A stretch of DNA of 22,911 nucleotides from assembly GCA_035550595.1 (NCBI GenBank), contig DASZOV010000173.1:1-22911 (forward strand), in the 5' to 3' direction. This stretch comes from CALFMR01 sp035550595 (lineage in GTDB: Bacteria > Acidobacteriota > Vicinamibacteria > Vicinamibacterales > SCN-69-37). Of this stretch, positions 1 to 7,861 are shown in pieces (the stretch's first letter is position 1; every line of letters begins with the position of its first letter). Under the pieces are notes generated by a model that worked only from the letters and a program-made list of their open reading frames with translations, had not been told where the DNA came from and made no database searches. Both the position numbers and the translations under genes were made by a program.

Positions 1-182
1 AGCACGAGGGCATCTACACGGTGCTCGACACCGGCCCGAAGGTCCAGGGCCGGCACCTCGACCTCTACATGTGGAGCTGCTACGAAGCCCTGGACTTCGG
101 CCGCCGCCCCGTCCACCTGACCGTCCTCCGCCTCGGCTGGAGTCCCACCAACAGCGCGCCGGGGATGGTGGCAGGGGACTAG
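1..182 (+). CDS. 3D-domain (double-psi beta-barrel) protein, 3' end only
   Basis: Reading from base 3 gives an open frame of 59 codons ending in TAG at 180-182; the start lies outside the window. The peptide matches the end of the 3D domain (named for three conserved aspartates): a DTG motif at visible residues 9-11, a DLY motif at 20-22, and then EALDFGRR followed by V-V-L strand residues. The first conserved aspartate would be upstream. In this fold, shared with MltA and RlpA-like proteins, the aspartates form an active site or polysaccharide-binding cleft, so a role in peptidoglycan cleavage at the cell envelope is the family expectation. The protein ends only about 15 residues after the domain. 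The gene converges on the ABC operon. The full protein, signal peptide and other domains cannot be judged from here. Confidence 0.7.
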   Translation, partial: HEGIYTVLDTGPKVQGRHLDLYMWSCYEALDFGRRPVHLTVLRLGWSPTNSAPGMVAGD

Positions 183-183
183 A

Positions 184-320
184 AACTTCGAACTGGGAAC
201 TTCGAACTGGGAACTTCGAACTTCGAAATGGGTTCCCTGTTCCCCGCCGGCACCGAGCGTGGTGCCACAACGAACTTGGAACCTCAGTTCAAAGTTTGAA
301 GTTCAAAGTTCGAAGTTGAC
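184..320. repeat. Inverted 7-bp repeat arrays at a convergent junction, copy 1
   Basis: Bases 184-232 are seven consecutive 7-bp units that alternate between AACTTCG and AACTGGG, the last being AAATGGG. Bases 286-320 are five units of the AGTTCGA/AGTTCAA type, the reverse complement in the same 7-bp register. The left array can pair with the right one over roughly 28 positions with about five mismatches, around a loop of about 60 bases. The loop holds a small perfect hairpin (GGCACC/GGTGCC, 249-266). It fills the junction between the 3D-domain gene (ends 182) and the ABC gene (ends 330), so a two-way transcription stop or mRNA 3'-end structure is possible. There is no clear U-tract. A closely similar element is at 4818-4938. 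Confidence 0.8.
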
Positions 321-329
321 GAGCGCTTT

Positions 330-2111
330 TTAGCCCTTGCTGTACTGCAGTTCGTACAACCGAAAATACAGTCCGCGCTGGGCGACGAGTTCCTGGTGCG
401 TGCCCTGCTCGCGCAGCTCGCCTTTGTGGACGACGAGGATCCGGTCCATGTCCTGGATCGTCGACAACCGATGCGCGATGGCGATGACCGTCCGTCCGGC
501 CATCAGGACGTGCAGCGCGTCCTCGATGAGCGCCTCGGTCGCCGCGTCGATGCTCGACGTCGCCTCGTCGAGCAGCAGCACCGCCGGATCGAACGCAATG
601 GCGCGCGCAAAGGACAGGAGCTGCTTCTGCCCGACCGACAGCGACGCGCCGCGCTCGCCGACTGATGACGCGTAACCATCCGGCCGCGCCGTGATGAACG
701 CGTGCGCATGGACGGCGCGCGCCGCGCGCTCGACGTCTTCGTTCGAGATGTCCTGCTGCCCCAGCCGGATGTTGTCCGCGATGCTGCCGGAGAACAGGTG
801 TACGTCCTGCAGCACGAGTCCGAACCGCGCGCGCAGCGCGACGAGATCCCACTCGCGCACGTCGACGCCGTCGACGAGAATCCGTCCGCGGTTGACGTCG
901 TAGAACCGCAGCAGCAGATTGATGATCGTCGTCTTGCCCGATCCGGTGGCGCCGACGATGCCGATGCGCTGCCCCGCCTCGACGACGAACGACACGTCGC
1001 GCAGCACGAACGCGTCGTCGTGGTACGCGAACCAGACATGATCGAACTCGATCCGTCCGGCACGCGCCGCGGTCGGCTGCACGGACCGCACCGGGCCGAC
1101 GATGACCGGCGGCGTGTCGAGGACGTGGAAGATGCGCTCGGAGGCCGCCATGGCGGCCTGCATGATGTTGAACTTCTCGGATAGATCCGAAATCGGCTGA
1201 AAGAACCGCCGCGAGTACTGAAGAAACGCGACGAGCACGCCGAGCGACACGATGCCCTGCTCGGACCAGCCGCCGCCGACCCAGATGATGAGCGCTGATG
1301 AAATGGCCGCGAGAATCTCGATCGCCGGATAGAAAACTGCGTAATAGAAAATCGAGTCGATGTTCGCGTCGCGATGGTCGCGGTTGATGCGCTCGAAGCG
1401 ATCGAGCGTCCGCGGCTCCTGTCCGAACATCTGCACGGTGGCCATGCCCGTGAGGTGCTCCTGCAGGAACGCGTTCACGCGCGCGATGAGCCCGCGGACG
1501 CGCCGATACGTCTCGCGCACGTGCGTGCGGAACCAGTACGCCACCCACGCGATGGCCGGCAGGACGACGAACGCGACGAGCGCGAGCCGCCAGCTCATGA
1601 CGAGCATCGCGATCATGATCCCGACGAGCACGAGCACGTCGCCGAAGACCGTGATCACGCCCGACGTGAACAGATCGTTCAACGCGTCGACGTCCGTCGT
1701 GACGCGCGTCATCAGGCGCCCGACCGGGTTCTTGTCGTAGAACTGCACGTCGAGCCGCTGGTAGTGCGCGTACACCTGCATGCGGATCGTGTGCATGATC
1801 CGCTGGCCGGTGAGCTGCAGGATGGACGTCTGCACGTACTCGGCCGCGAAGCCGGCGAGCAGCAGCACGAGGAGCAAGGCGGCGAGTCGGCCGAGGCCCG
1901 CGATGTCGCCCGTGGCGATGTCGTGATCGATCGCGAGCTGCGTGATCCAGGGCTGCGCCAGCTCGACCGCCGATGCGACGACGATCGCGACGAACGCGAT
2001 CGCCACGACCACGGCGTGCGGCCGCAGGTAGGCGACGAGCCGGCGCATCAGGCGCGCGTCGTAGGCCTTGCCGAGGACGTCCTCGGCGACGTGGTCGACG
2101 GCCGTGCTCAT
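330..2111 (-). CDS. ABC exporter half-transporter, subunit with degenerate signature motif
   Basis: This is a 593-residue fused membrane plus ATPase half-transporter of the MsbA/LmrA type. Residues about 30-325 form the six-helix exporter domain in the inner membrane. The ATPase domain follows, with Walker A GATGSGKT at 387-394, Q-loop Q435, signature LSVGQ at 491-495 (canonical LSGGQ), Walker B VLLLDE with catalytic Glu516, and switch His547. The ATG is preceded by GAGGA at 8 bp. The gene starts 21 bp after the partner gene ends, so they form an operon. The non-canonical signature here and the missing catalytic Glu in the partner belong to the same composite ATP site, which is the pattern of heterodimeric exporters such as BmrCD, LmrCD and TM287/288. 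The exported substrate (drug, lipid or peptide) cannot be told. Confidence 0.93.
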   Translation of the reverse strand: MSTAVDHVAEDVLGKAYDARLMRRLVAYLRPHAVVVAIAFVAIVVASAVELAQPWITQLAIDHDIATGDIAGLGRLAALLLVLLLAGFAAEYVQTSILQLTGQRIMHTIRMQVYAHYQRLDVQFYDKNPVGRLMTRVTTDVDALNDLFTSGVITVFGDVLVLVGIMIAMLVMSWRLALVAFVVLPAIAWVAYWFRTHVRETYRRVRGLIARVNAFLQEHLTGMATVQMFGQEPRTLDRFERINRDHRDANIDSIFYYAVFYPAIEILAAISSALIIWVGGGWSEQGIVSLGVLVAFLQYSRRFFQPISDLSEKFNIMQAAMAASERIFHVLDTPPVIVGPVRSVQPTAARAGRIEFDHVWFAYHDDAFVLRDVSFVVEAGQRIGIVGATGSGKTTIINLLLRFYDVNRGRILVDGVDVREWDLVALRARFGLVLQDVHLFSGSIADNIRLGQQDISNEDVERAARAVHAHAFITARPDGYASSVGERGASLSVGQKQLLSFARAIAFDPAVLLLDEATSSIDAATEALIEDALHVLMAGRTVIAIAHRLSTIQDMDRILVVHKGELREQGTHQELVAQRGLYFRLYELQYSKG

Positions 2112-2132
2112 GCAGCGATCCTCGCAACGGCG

Positions 2133-3902
2133 CTACGCATGCTCGAGCTCCTGTTCGAGCTGCTGTCGCCGGTGCATCTCCGCGTAGCGTCCGCCCTCGG
2201 CCACGAGCGCCTCGTGCGTGCCGCGCTCGACGATGCGGCCGGCCTCGAGCACCAGGATCTGGTCCGCGTCACGCACGGTCGAGATGCGATGCGCGATGAT
2301 CACGCACGTCCGCGACTGGCGGACGCTGCGCAGATGCTGGAGGATACGCTCCTCAGTCGCCGTGTCGACGGCCGACAAGGCGTCGTCCAGAATCAGGATG
2401 CGCGGGTCGACGACGAGCGCGCGCGCGAGCGCGACGCGCTGCTTCTGCCCGCCGGACAACGTGATGCCGCGCTCGCCGACGCGCGTGTCGTAGCCGGCCG
2501 CGAAGTCACGCACGTCCGCGTCCACGCCGGCCATCGATGCCGCGGTCTCGGCGCGTTGCCGCCGATCCGCCGCGTCGCCCGCATCCGGCGCACCGAACAG
2601 GATGTTGCCCTCGACCGTGTCCGAGAACAGGAACGGCTCCTGGAGCACGGCGCCCATCGACGCGCGCAACGACGCGAGCGGCTGGTCGCGCACGTCCACG
2701 CCGTCGATGAAGAGCGTGCCCGGCGGCGGCTCGAAGAGCCGCGGCAGCAGTTGCACGAGCGTCGACTTCCCCGCACCCGTTGCGCCGACGATCGCCGTCG
2801 TCGTACCCGGCTCGATCGTGAAGGACACGTCGGTCAGCGCGTCGTCGGAGGCGCCGGGATATCGGAACGTCAGGTGCCGCGCTTCAATCCGTCCGGCCGC
2901 GACCGACGAGGCCGCGATCGCGCCAGCGGCCGGATGCGGCGCTTCGCCGACGGGCGCGTCGAGCACCTCGAGCATCCGTTCCCAGGACGCGACGCCGCGC
3001 TGCACGAGGTTGATGACCCAGCCGAACGCGATGAGCGGCCAGCTCAGCAGCACGAGATATCGGCCGAACGCGACGAACTCGCCGAGCGTGAGCCGTCCGC
3101 CAATCACCTCGCGGCCGCCGACCCACAACACGAGCAGCCCGCTCAGGCCGAAGCACAACGTGAGGCTCGGATAGAACGCGGCCTGCAGCCGGATGAGGCC
3201 GCGGTTGCGCGTGACGTACTCGTCGTTGGCGGCGCGGAACCGCGCGAGCTCGTGTGGCTCCTGCCGATACGCGCGCACGACGCGCACGCCGGCCATCGCT
3301 TCCTGGACGACGGCGCTGAGATCGGAGAGCTGGGCCTGGATGCGCTCGAACCGATCGTGGATCGCCTTGCCGAAATAGCGCGTGCCGAGCGTGACGCCGG
3401 GGAGCGGGAGCAGCGCGACGAGCGTCAGTCGGACGTCGATCCAGAGCATGATCGCGACCGCCACGACGAAGCCGAGCGCGGTGCTGGCGAAGTACATGAC
3501 GGCGGGTCCGACCATCATGCGCACGGCGCTCAGGTCGCTCGTGGCGCGCGACATCAGGTCGCCGGTCCGATTGGCCTGGAAATAGGCCTGCGGCAGCCGT
3601 TCCATGTGGGCAAAAAAATCGTTCCGGAGGTCATATTCAATCTGCCGGGACGCGCCGATAACGTAGCTGCGCATCAGGTAGCGGAACAGGCCGTCAGCCA
3701 CCGCGAGGCCGACCACTGCCAGGGCATAGACGCCCAGACGCGCCCGGTCCACGCCCGTGGTCAGACCGTCGACCACGTACTTGAGGACCCACGGCGACGC
3801 GAGCGACAGGCCGGTGGCCGCCAGGATGCACGCCAGGCCGAGCACGAGCTGTCGACGAACGCGAACGAGGTACGGCAGGAGGCGCAGAAGCGCCTGGATC
3901 AT
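2133..3902 (-). CDS. ABC exporter half-transporter, subunit lacking the catalytic glutamate
   Basis: This 589-residue partner has a six-helix exporter domain (about 15-310) and an ATPase domain: Walker A GATGAGKS at 373-380, Q-loop Q421, canonical signature LSGGQ at 482-486, Walker B ILILDD with Asp507 in place of the catalytic Glu, and switch His538. Asp at this place is the usual mark of the non-hydrolysing site in heterodimeric ABC exporters. I start it at the ATG at 3902, because the frame upstream (to 4007) is basic, lacks exporter similarity and would cross the divergent gene. The last residues are rich in Glu and Gln. It is the first gene of the exporter operon. A TATACT hexamer lies seven bases before the ATG, which would suit a leaderless mRNA. 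Confidence 0.92.
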   Translation of the reverse strand: MIQALLRLLPYLVRVRRQLVLGLACILAATGLSLASPWVLKYVVDGLTTGVDRARLGVYALAVVGLAVADGLFRYLMRSYVIGASRQIEYDLRNDFFAHMERLPQAYFQANRTGDLMSRATSDLSAVRMMVGPAVMYFASTALGFVVAVAIMLWIDVRLTLVALLPLPGVTLGTRYFGKAIHDRFERIQAQLSDLSAVVQEAMAGVRVVRAYRQEPHELARFRAANDEYVTRNRGLIRLQAAFYPSLTLCFGLSGLLVLWVGGREVIGGRLTLGEFVAFGRYLVLLSWPLIAFGWVINLVQRGVASWERMLEVLDAPVGEAPHPAAGAIAASSVAAGRIEARHLTFRYPGASDDALTDVSFTIEPGTTTAIVGATGAGKSTLVQLLPRLFEPPPGTLFIDGVDVRDQPLASLRASMGAVLQEPFLFSDTVEGNILFGAPDAGDAADRRQRAETAASMAGVDADVRDFAAGYDTRVGERGITLSGGQKQRVALARALVVDPRILILDDALSAVDTATEERILQHLRSVRQSRTCVIIAHRISTVRDADQILVLEAGRIVERGTHEALVAEGGRYAEMHRRQQLEQELEHA

Positions 3903-3909
3903 GAGAGGC

Positions 3910-3915
3910 AGTATA
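3910..3915 (-). promoter_or_regulatory. Candidate -10 element for the ABC exporter operon
   Basis: On the minus strand TATACT (five of six to TATAAT) is followed by seven bases and then the ATG at 3902. Transcription from it would begin at or next to the start codon. I find no good -35 hexamer at 16-18 bp spacing and no Shine-Dalgarno sequence, so this stands on one hexamer and its position. Confidence 0.3.
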
Positions 3916-3918
3916 ACA

Positions 3919-4809
3919 ATGCAGTTTTGGACCGACCGCGCGGTGTGCCGCCCCTCGGGGCCGACGTCTGCGCCCGTCTTCCGTTTCCGACGTCTCGAAG
4001 GCGTCATGATCGCCGGGGTGGCCGCGATCGCGCTGCTCGTGCCGGCCGTCGCGCGCGCGCAATACGCGCGACCCGAAACGCAGGCCTCGTCGGCCGTCGG
4101 CGAGAACTATCACGTCGAAGTCGGCGGCACGCTGTGGAACCCGGACGTCGCCGGCCAAATCTCGAGCGAACAGTTCGGGATCATCGGCAGCAACATCGAC
4201 TTCGTGGACGACCTCGCGTTCACGAAGACGCGCTTCAAGGACCTGCGCATCGTGCTGCGGCCGACGCGCAAGGCCAAGTTCCGCATCGAGTACACGCCGA
4301 TCGAGTACACGGCCGAGACGACGTTGAAGCGCGACATCATCTTCAACGGCCAGAAGTTCCCGGTGAGCCTGCCGATCTCGTCGACGTTCGACTGGAAGGT
4401 GTGGCGCTTCGGCTACGAGTACGACCTGCTCTACCGATCGCGCGGCTTCGTCGGTCTCCTGCTCGAAGGCCGCTACACGCAGATGAACGCCGAGCTCAAC
4501 TCGCCCGTCGTCGACGAGTTCACGACCGCGAAGGCGCCGCTGCCCGCGCTGGGCATCGTAGCGCGTGGGTACGTGCTACCCGACGTGGCGCTGAACTTCG
4601 AGCTGAGCGGGTTCAAACTTCCCCCCACCTGGGTCAAGGGCTACGAGGCGAACTACTACGACTGGGACATCCACGGCACCGTGAACGTCACGAACAACTT
4701 CGGCCTGCAAGCCGGATGGCGCCGCGTGACGACGTTCCTCAGCATCAAGAGCGACCTGGGCGACGTGAAGTTCCAGGGCCTCTGGTTCGGCGCGGCGCTG
4801 AGGTACTGA
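3919..4809 (+). CDS. Predicted small outer-membrane beta-barrel protein
   Basis: I do not recognise a named family. With the ATG at 3919 (GAGAGG 10 bp upstream) the product has 296 residues. It begins with a basic stretch (RFRRLEG) and a hydrophobic run ending AVARAQ, which reads as a signal peptide cleaved after the second ARA alanine. The ATG at 4006 would give 267 residues, with a weak GAAGG 4 bp upstream and a signal peptide lacking positive charge, but it would leave more room for divergent promoters; the start is unsettled. The mature part is a series of amphipathic strands rich in Tyr, Trp and Phe with alternating polarity, and ends ALRY, an aromatic C-terminal residue as in outer-membrane barrels recognised by BamA. 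It may be a structural porin-like protein or part of export with the neighbouring ABC transporter; neither is shown. Confidence 0.7.
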   Translation: MQFWTDRAVCRPSGPTSAPVFRFRRLEGVMIAGVAAIALLVPAVARAQYARPETQASSAVGENYHVEVGGTLWNPDVAGQISSEQFGIIGSNIDFVDDLAFTKTRFKDLRIVLRPTRKAKFRIEYTPIEYTAETTLKRDIIFNGQKFPVSLPISSTFDWKVWRFGYEYDLLYRSRGFVGLLLEGRYTQMNAELNSPVVDEFTTAKAPLPALGIVARGYVLPDVALNFELSGFKLPPTWVKGYEANYYDWDIHGTVNVTNNFGLQAGWRRVTTFLSIKSDLGDVKFQGLWFGAALRY

Positions 4810-4817
4810 CGAGTACG

Positions 4818-4938
4818 AACTTCGAACTTGGAACTTCGAACTTCGAACGGGTTCCTGGTTCCCGGGCAGCGTTTCGCACCCGATGCACCGAAGGCGCTTC
4901 ATCCGTTCGACGTTCATAGTTCGAAGTTCGAAGTTGAT
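4818..4938. repeat. Inverted 7-bp repeat arrays at a convergent junction, copy 2
   Basis: Bases 4818-4851 hold five units of AACTTCG type (the second AACTTGG, the last AACGGGT). Bases 4918-4938 hold three units of the complementary AGTTCGA type, with a weaker one before them. The first 12 bases of the left array pair perfectly with the right array. About 50 bp of the left half match copy 1 (197-250) with only a few differences, including the GGGTTCC that starts the core; the rest of the core differs. It sits between the barrel-protein gene (ends 4809) and the glycosyltransferase gene (ends 4945), again two converging genes. Confidence 0.8.
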
Positions 4939-4944
4939 AGCGCT

Positions 4945-7629
4945 TTAGCCCTCGGCTCTGGCGCTCACCCTCACTCCCAAATACCGCCGGTCCTGGCTCG
5001 ACGAGACGTCCGACGGGCGGAATCCAGCCGCTGACCGGATGTGCACGGGCAACGCGCCTGATGCCGGGACGGTCAAGGCGACGTCGTGTGTCTCGCCGGG
5101 TGCGAGGTGCAGGGGCTCGTCGTTGATCGTGACGTCGTTCGCGACGGCTCCATTCGCGACGGTCAGCACCACGCGCGTTTCTCTTCCTGTCGCGACTGCC
5201 ACCGCGATATCCGTCGCCTGCCCACCCCGTACCCAGAACCCATCGTCTTCGACGAACACCTGCTGGTCGTAGAAGAACACCTCGGCGTTCCCTGACGAGA
5301 GACTTGTCACGGCCGGCGGTCGCGAGGATCGATCGATTGTGAGCGGCGCGATGTCGATCGTGCGTGTCGCGCGCGCGGACGTGGGGTCGAGTGTGAGCGT
5401 CAGAGTCGCCGCGCCTGCGGGCAAATCCAACGTCACGACTTGTTCGGATGCGCCGCGAAGCGTCATGCGGCGCAACGGTGCGCGGCTGCGGCCGACCGTC
5501 GCCGTGAGCGTGCCGCCAGGCATGTTGCGGCCGGTGGTGGTCGCGGCATAGCGTCCGGCCGGCAGCCCCTCGATGGGGAGCCACGCTGGCGCGTCCGGAT
5601 TGTCGGTGCGGCTAAGGCGCAGGTGCAATGAACCGGACAGGTTCTGCGGCCGCGTCATCCGAAGCGGCTCGATCCGCACGAGCGTGCGTCCGTCGGCCGC
5701 CGCGTCGAGTACCTGGACACCTGCGGAGACCGGTCCGAGTCCACTCGTCGACGTCAGCCACCAGCCGCTCTGCACGAGGCCGGCGACAAGGGCAGCCGTA
5801 CACCAGGCAGCGATGGGCGCGGCGGACGCCGGGGGACGGCGTCGCGCGAGGCGCGCCGCGATCGCAATCACGATCGCGCTGGCGGCGCCCCAGACGAGGA
5901 CGTGCAGCGCGAACGGCCACTCCGTCTTGACGTCGCCGGGCGTCAGCCGCCAGAAGAAGCTCGGCCAGCCGCGCGACAGATCCACGGCGGGCCCGAGCCA
6001 ATCGAGCCACGCCGCGACGACGCCGCGGACGTTCCAGGCGAGCGCGCCTCGATCCACGGCGAACACGATGACGGCGATCGCCAACGACAGCGTCAGGACC
6101 GAGCGGACGAGCGCGCGCCCCCATACGTCCATCCGTCGCCAGCTCACGGCGAGTGGCGCGGCGAGGACTGGAAGCACGACCGCGGCAAAGCGCGCGGGCG
6201 TCGCCGGTACGCCGGCCCACCACATCCAATAGGTCGCGACGGCGGCGAGGTAGAAGAGCGCAATGACCACGGCGGCGCGCACGGACCGCGTGCCATCGCG
6301 GCTGCGCGCGACGAGCGCCACGACCGCGGCGACGAGCACAGGCGTGTAGACGAGCAGGCCGAACTGCTCGTCGAACAGCAGCGCCAGGAGTCCGCCCGGT
6401 ACATAGGCCAGTCGAGCCTCCGGATTCGGACCGTACGGCGCCGCCGGATTCGGCGTGCCGTAGATGATCTGGAAAAACGCGAACCAGCCAAACGCGCCGA
6501 CAACAGGAATCGCGAGAAACGCGGCGGCGTGACGCCAGCGGACAGCGGCCGATCGCGTGTCGTCGCGCAACACCGTCCACAGGATGACGAGGCCGAAGCC
6601 GGCCGCCAGCACGGCGAAACGCGTGTGCAACCACGGCAGCATCGCGAGCAGCGCCGACGTCACGACGAGCCTCATCGTGCCCGCCGATCGCAGGCGCAGC
6701 AGGAGCACGATCGACGCGCACACGATGCACGCCGCCGGTCCATCGGGAAAGATCGTCACGCCTTGGATGAGGAACGTCGGCGACAGCACGATCGCCGCCC
6801 ATGCGAGCCAGGCAGCGCGCGCGTCGCCGGCCGCGAGCCAGCCGATGGACCAGACGAACGCGCCGGCGACGGCCGAGATCAGCACGATCGTCGCTTGCGC
6901 CCCGCGGTACCCGAACAGCCAGTACGCGGGCAGCACGAGGACCGACGTGCCGGGCGCGTGGACCGAGTAGATCGCGCCGTCCCTGCCGCGCGCGAGATAG
7001 TCGGGCGCGAGCGTGCCGCCGAAGAACGCGGCGTAGTCGCGGTTGGCGTGGTTGTTCTCGATGCGAAGGTCGCCGTCGCGAAGCAGGCTCTCGGTGATGA
7101 CGAGATAGTGCGGCTCGTCTCCACCGGGCAGTCGCGGCGCGAGCGTCCACGCCGCAGCGACGAGCGCGACGAGCGTGAGTGCGCCGGCCACCAATGCCTG
7201 CCACTTCGCGCTCGACGTCCTCGACACCCCATCCTCGCCTGCCGAAACACCACGTCGCTCGCCCACCTGCGGCCATGCCGCGACCGCGGCGAGCAGGATC
7301 GGCAGCCACGCGAGTGGCCCCGTCCAGATCAAGGCGATGGGTGGCAGCGATACGGGCCACCACGGCACGGTGGCGAGGAGCGCCGGCGCCGCGCATGACG
7401 GTCGGCGTCTCCAGGCCGGCACGAGGGCGGCCGTCGCGATGAACAACACCAGCCAGCCCCAGGAGGCCGGCGCGGCGAGCCGAGCGCTGGCGGCGTCGAG
7501 TCCGACCGGCGCCAGGTGCCCGAGCGCGCACCAGGCGCCCACGCCCACCATGACCGGTCCGATCCCGCCCCGGACCCGGGCCTGCCAGGGCGAGCTGGAA
7601 ATGAAGGAGAGGCCCACGCGGCGGGTCAT
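4945..7629 (-). CDS. GT-C-type membrane glycosyltransferase with periplasmic C-terminal beta domain
   Basis: The ATG at 7629 gives 894 residues; a TTG eight codons upstream is in frame but less likely. About ten or more hydrophobic segments span roughly residues 20-625. The first long external loop carries GDEPHYL at about 170-176. An acidic Asp/Glu pair in this loop is the hallmark of GT-C enzymes (PMT, ArnT and relatives) that take a sugar or aminosugar from a polyprenyl-phosphate carrier at the outer face of the inner membrane. Residues about 632-894 are soluble and look all-beta, with two likely sandwich modules; the second contains FFYDQQVFVEDDGFWVRGG and ends shortly after RRYLGVRV. The acceptor and sugar are unknown. 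It is divergent from the TonB receptor gene and stands alone, so nothing in the context narrows its job. Confidence 0.75.
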   Translation of the reverse strand: MTRRVGLSFISSSPWQARVRGGIGPVMVGVGAWCALGHLAPVGLDAASARLAAPASWGWLVLFIATAALVPAWRRRPSCAAPALLATVPWWPVSLPPIALIWTGPLAWLPILLAAVAAWPQVGERRGVSAGEDGVSRTSSAKWQALVAGALTLVALVAAAWTLAPRLPGGDEPHYLVITESLLRDGDLRIENNHANRDYAAFFGGTLAPDYLARGRDGAIYSVHAPGTSVLVLPAYWLFGYRGAQATIVLISAVAGAFVWSIGWLAAGDARAAWLAWAAIVLSPTFLIQGVTIFPDGPAACIVCASIVLLLRLRSAGTMRLVVTSALLAMLPWLHTRFAVLAAGFGLVILWTVLRDDTRSAAVRWRHAAAFLAIPVVGAFGWFAFFQIIYGTPNPAAPYGPNPEARLAYVPGGLLALLFDEQFGLLVYTPVLVAAVVALVARSRDGTRSVRAAVVIALFYLAAVATYWMWWAGVPATPARFAAVVLPVLAAPLAVSWRRMDVWGRALVRSVLTLSLAIAVIVFAVDRGALAWNVRGVVAAWLDWLGPAVDLSRGWPSFFWRLTPGDVKTEWPFALHVLVWGAASAIVIAIAARLARRRPPASAAPIAAWCTAALVAGLVQSGWWLTSTSGLGPVSAGVQVLDAAADGRTLVRIEPLRMTRPQNLSGSLHLRLSRTDNPDAPAWLPIEGLPAGRYAATTTGRNMPGGTLTATVGRSRAPLRRMTLRGASEQVVTLDLPAGAATLTLTLDPTSARATRTIDIAPLTIDRSSRPPAVTSLSSGNAEVFFYDQQVFVEDDGFWVRGGQATDIAVAVATGRETRVVLTVANGAVANDVTINDEPLHLAPGETHDVALTVPASGALPVHIRSAAGFRPSDVSSSQDRRYLGVRVSARAEG

Positions 7630-7708
7630 TCTAGCGCCAGGGCTATCCGTCAAGGAATCGAACGCCGATTACAGTTCTGAGGCCCCAGGAGCGGTGGCTT
7701 TCGAAAGT

Positions 7709-7722
7709 GTCGGCGCGCCGAC
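7709..7722. other. Perfect 14-bp palindrome in a divergent intergenic region
   Basis: GTCGGCGCGCCGAC is its own reverse complement. It lies 80 bp upstream of the glycosyltransferase start and 140 bp upstream of the TonB receptor start. It could be a dimer binding site, but GC-rich palindromes of this length arise by chance in such DNA. The rest of 7630-7861 shows only the promoter and operator candidates listed next. Confidence 0.25.
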
Positions 7723-7740
7723 CGGCCACTTGTCGAGGAA

Positions 7741-7794
7741 TCGACTCAGACCGGCGCGTTTTTGATACTTCGCGGCCTGTCGTCAGATGACGAC
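7741..7794 (+). promoter_or_regulatory. Candidate promoter plus inverted-repeat operator before the TonB receptor gene
   Basis: TCGACT (7741-7746) and GATACT (7764-7769), 17 bp apart, each match four of six bases of the -35 and -10 consensus. Ten bases downstream of the -10 is GTCGTCAGATGACGAC (7779-7794), with 7-bp arms around a 2-bp centre. This would put the inverted repeat at about +3 to +18, a typical repressor position. The regulator is not in the window. Confidence 0.35.
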
Positions 7795-7861
7795 GTTCGG
7801 CGCGGTCTGGCATCGTCGTTGCTTCTTCACTGGGACCTTGGTCACGGAGGACCTCCACCCC

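Noticed and set aside
71..319. 82-codon frame with repeated TSNWELRTGNFELR-like peptide
   Set aside because: The repeat peptide is just translation of the 7-bp arrays, and the first part is out of frame with the 3D-domain protein that occupies 1-182.
184..320. CRISPR array
   Set aside because: The units are 7 bp and contiguous, without spacers, and the arms are inverted relative to each other.
3903..4007. Upstream start at 4007 for the first ABC subunit
   Set aside because: The extra 35 residues are not exporter-like, lack a ribosome site and would overlap the start of the divergent gene.
1374..4919. Very long plus-strand open frame of 1181 codons opposite the ABC genes
   Set aside because: It is antisense to two certain ABC subunits, is dominated by Arg, Asp, Glu and His as expected for a GC-rich shadow frame, and shows no domain.
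5902..7398. 498-codon plus-strand frame opposite the glycosyltransferase
   Set aside because: Shadow of the minus-strand gene: Arg/Asp/Gln/His-rich with no fold or ribosome site.
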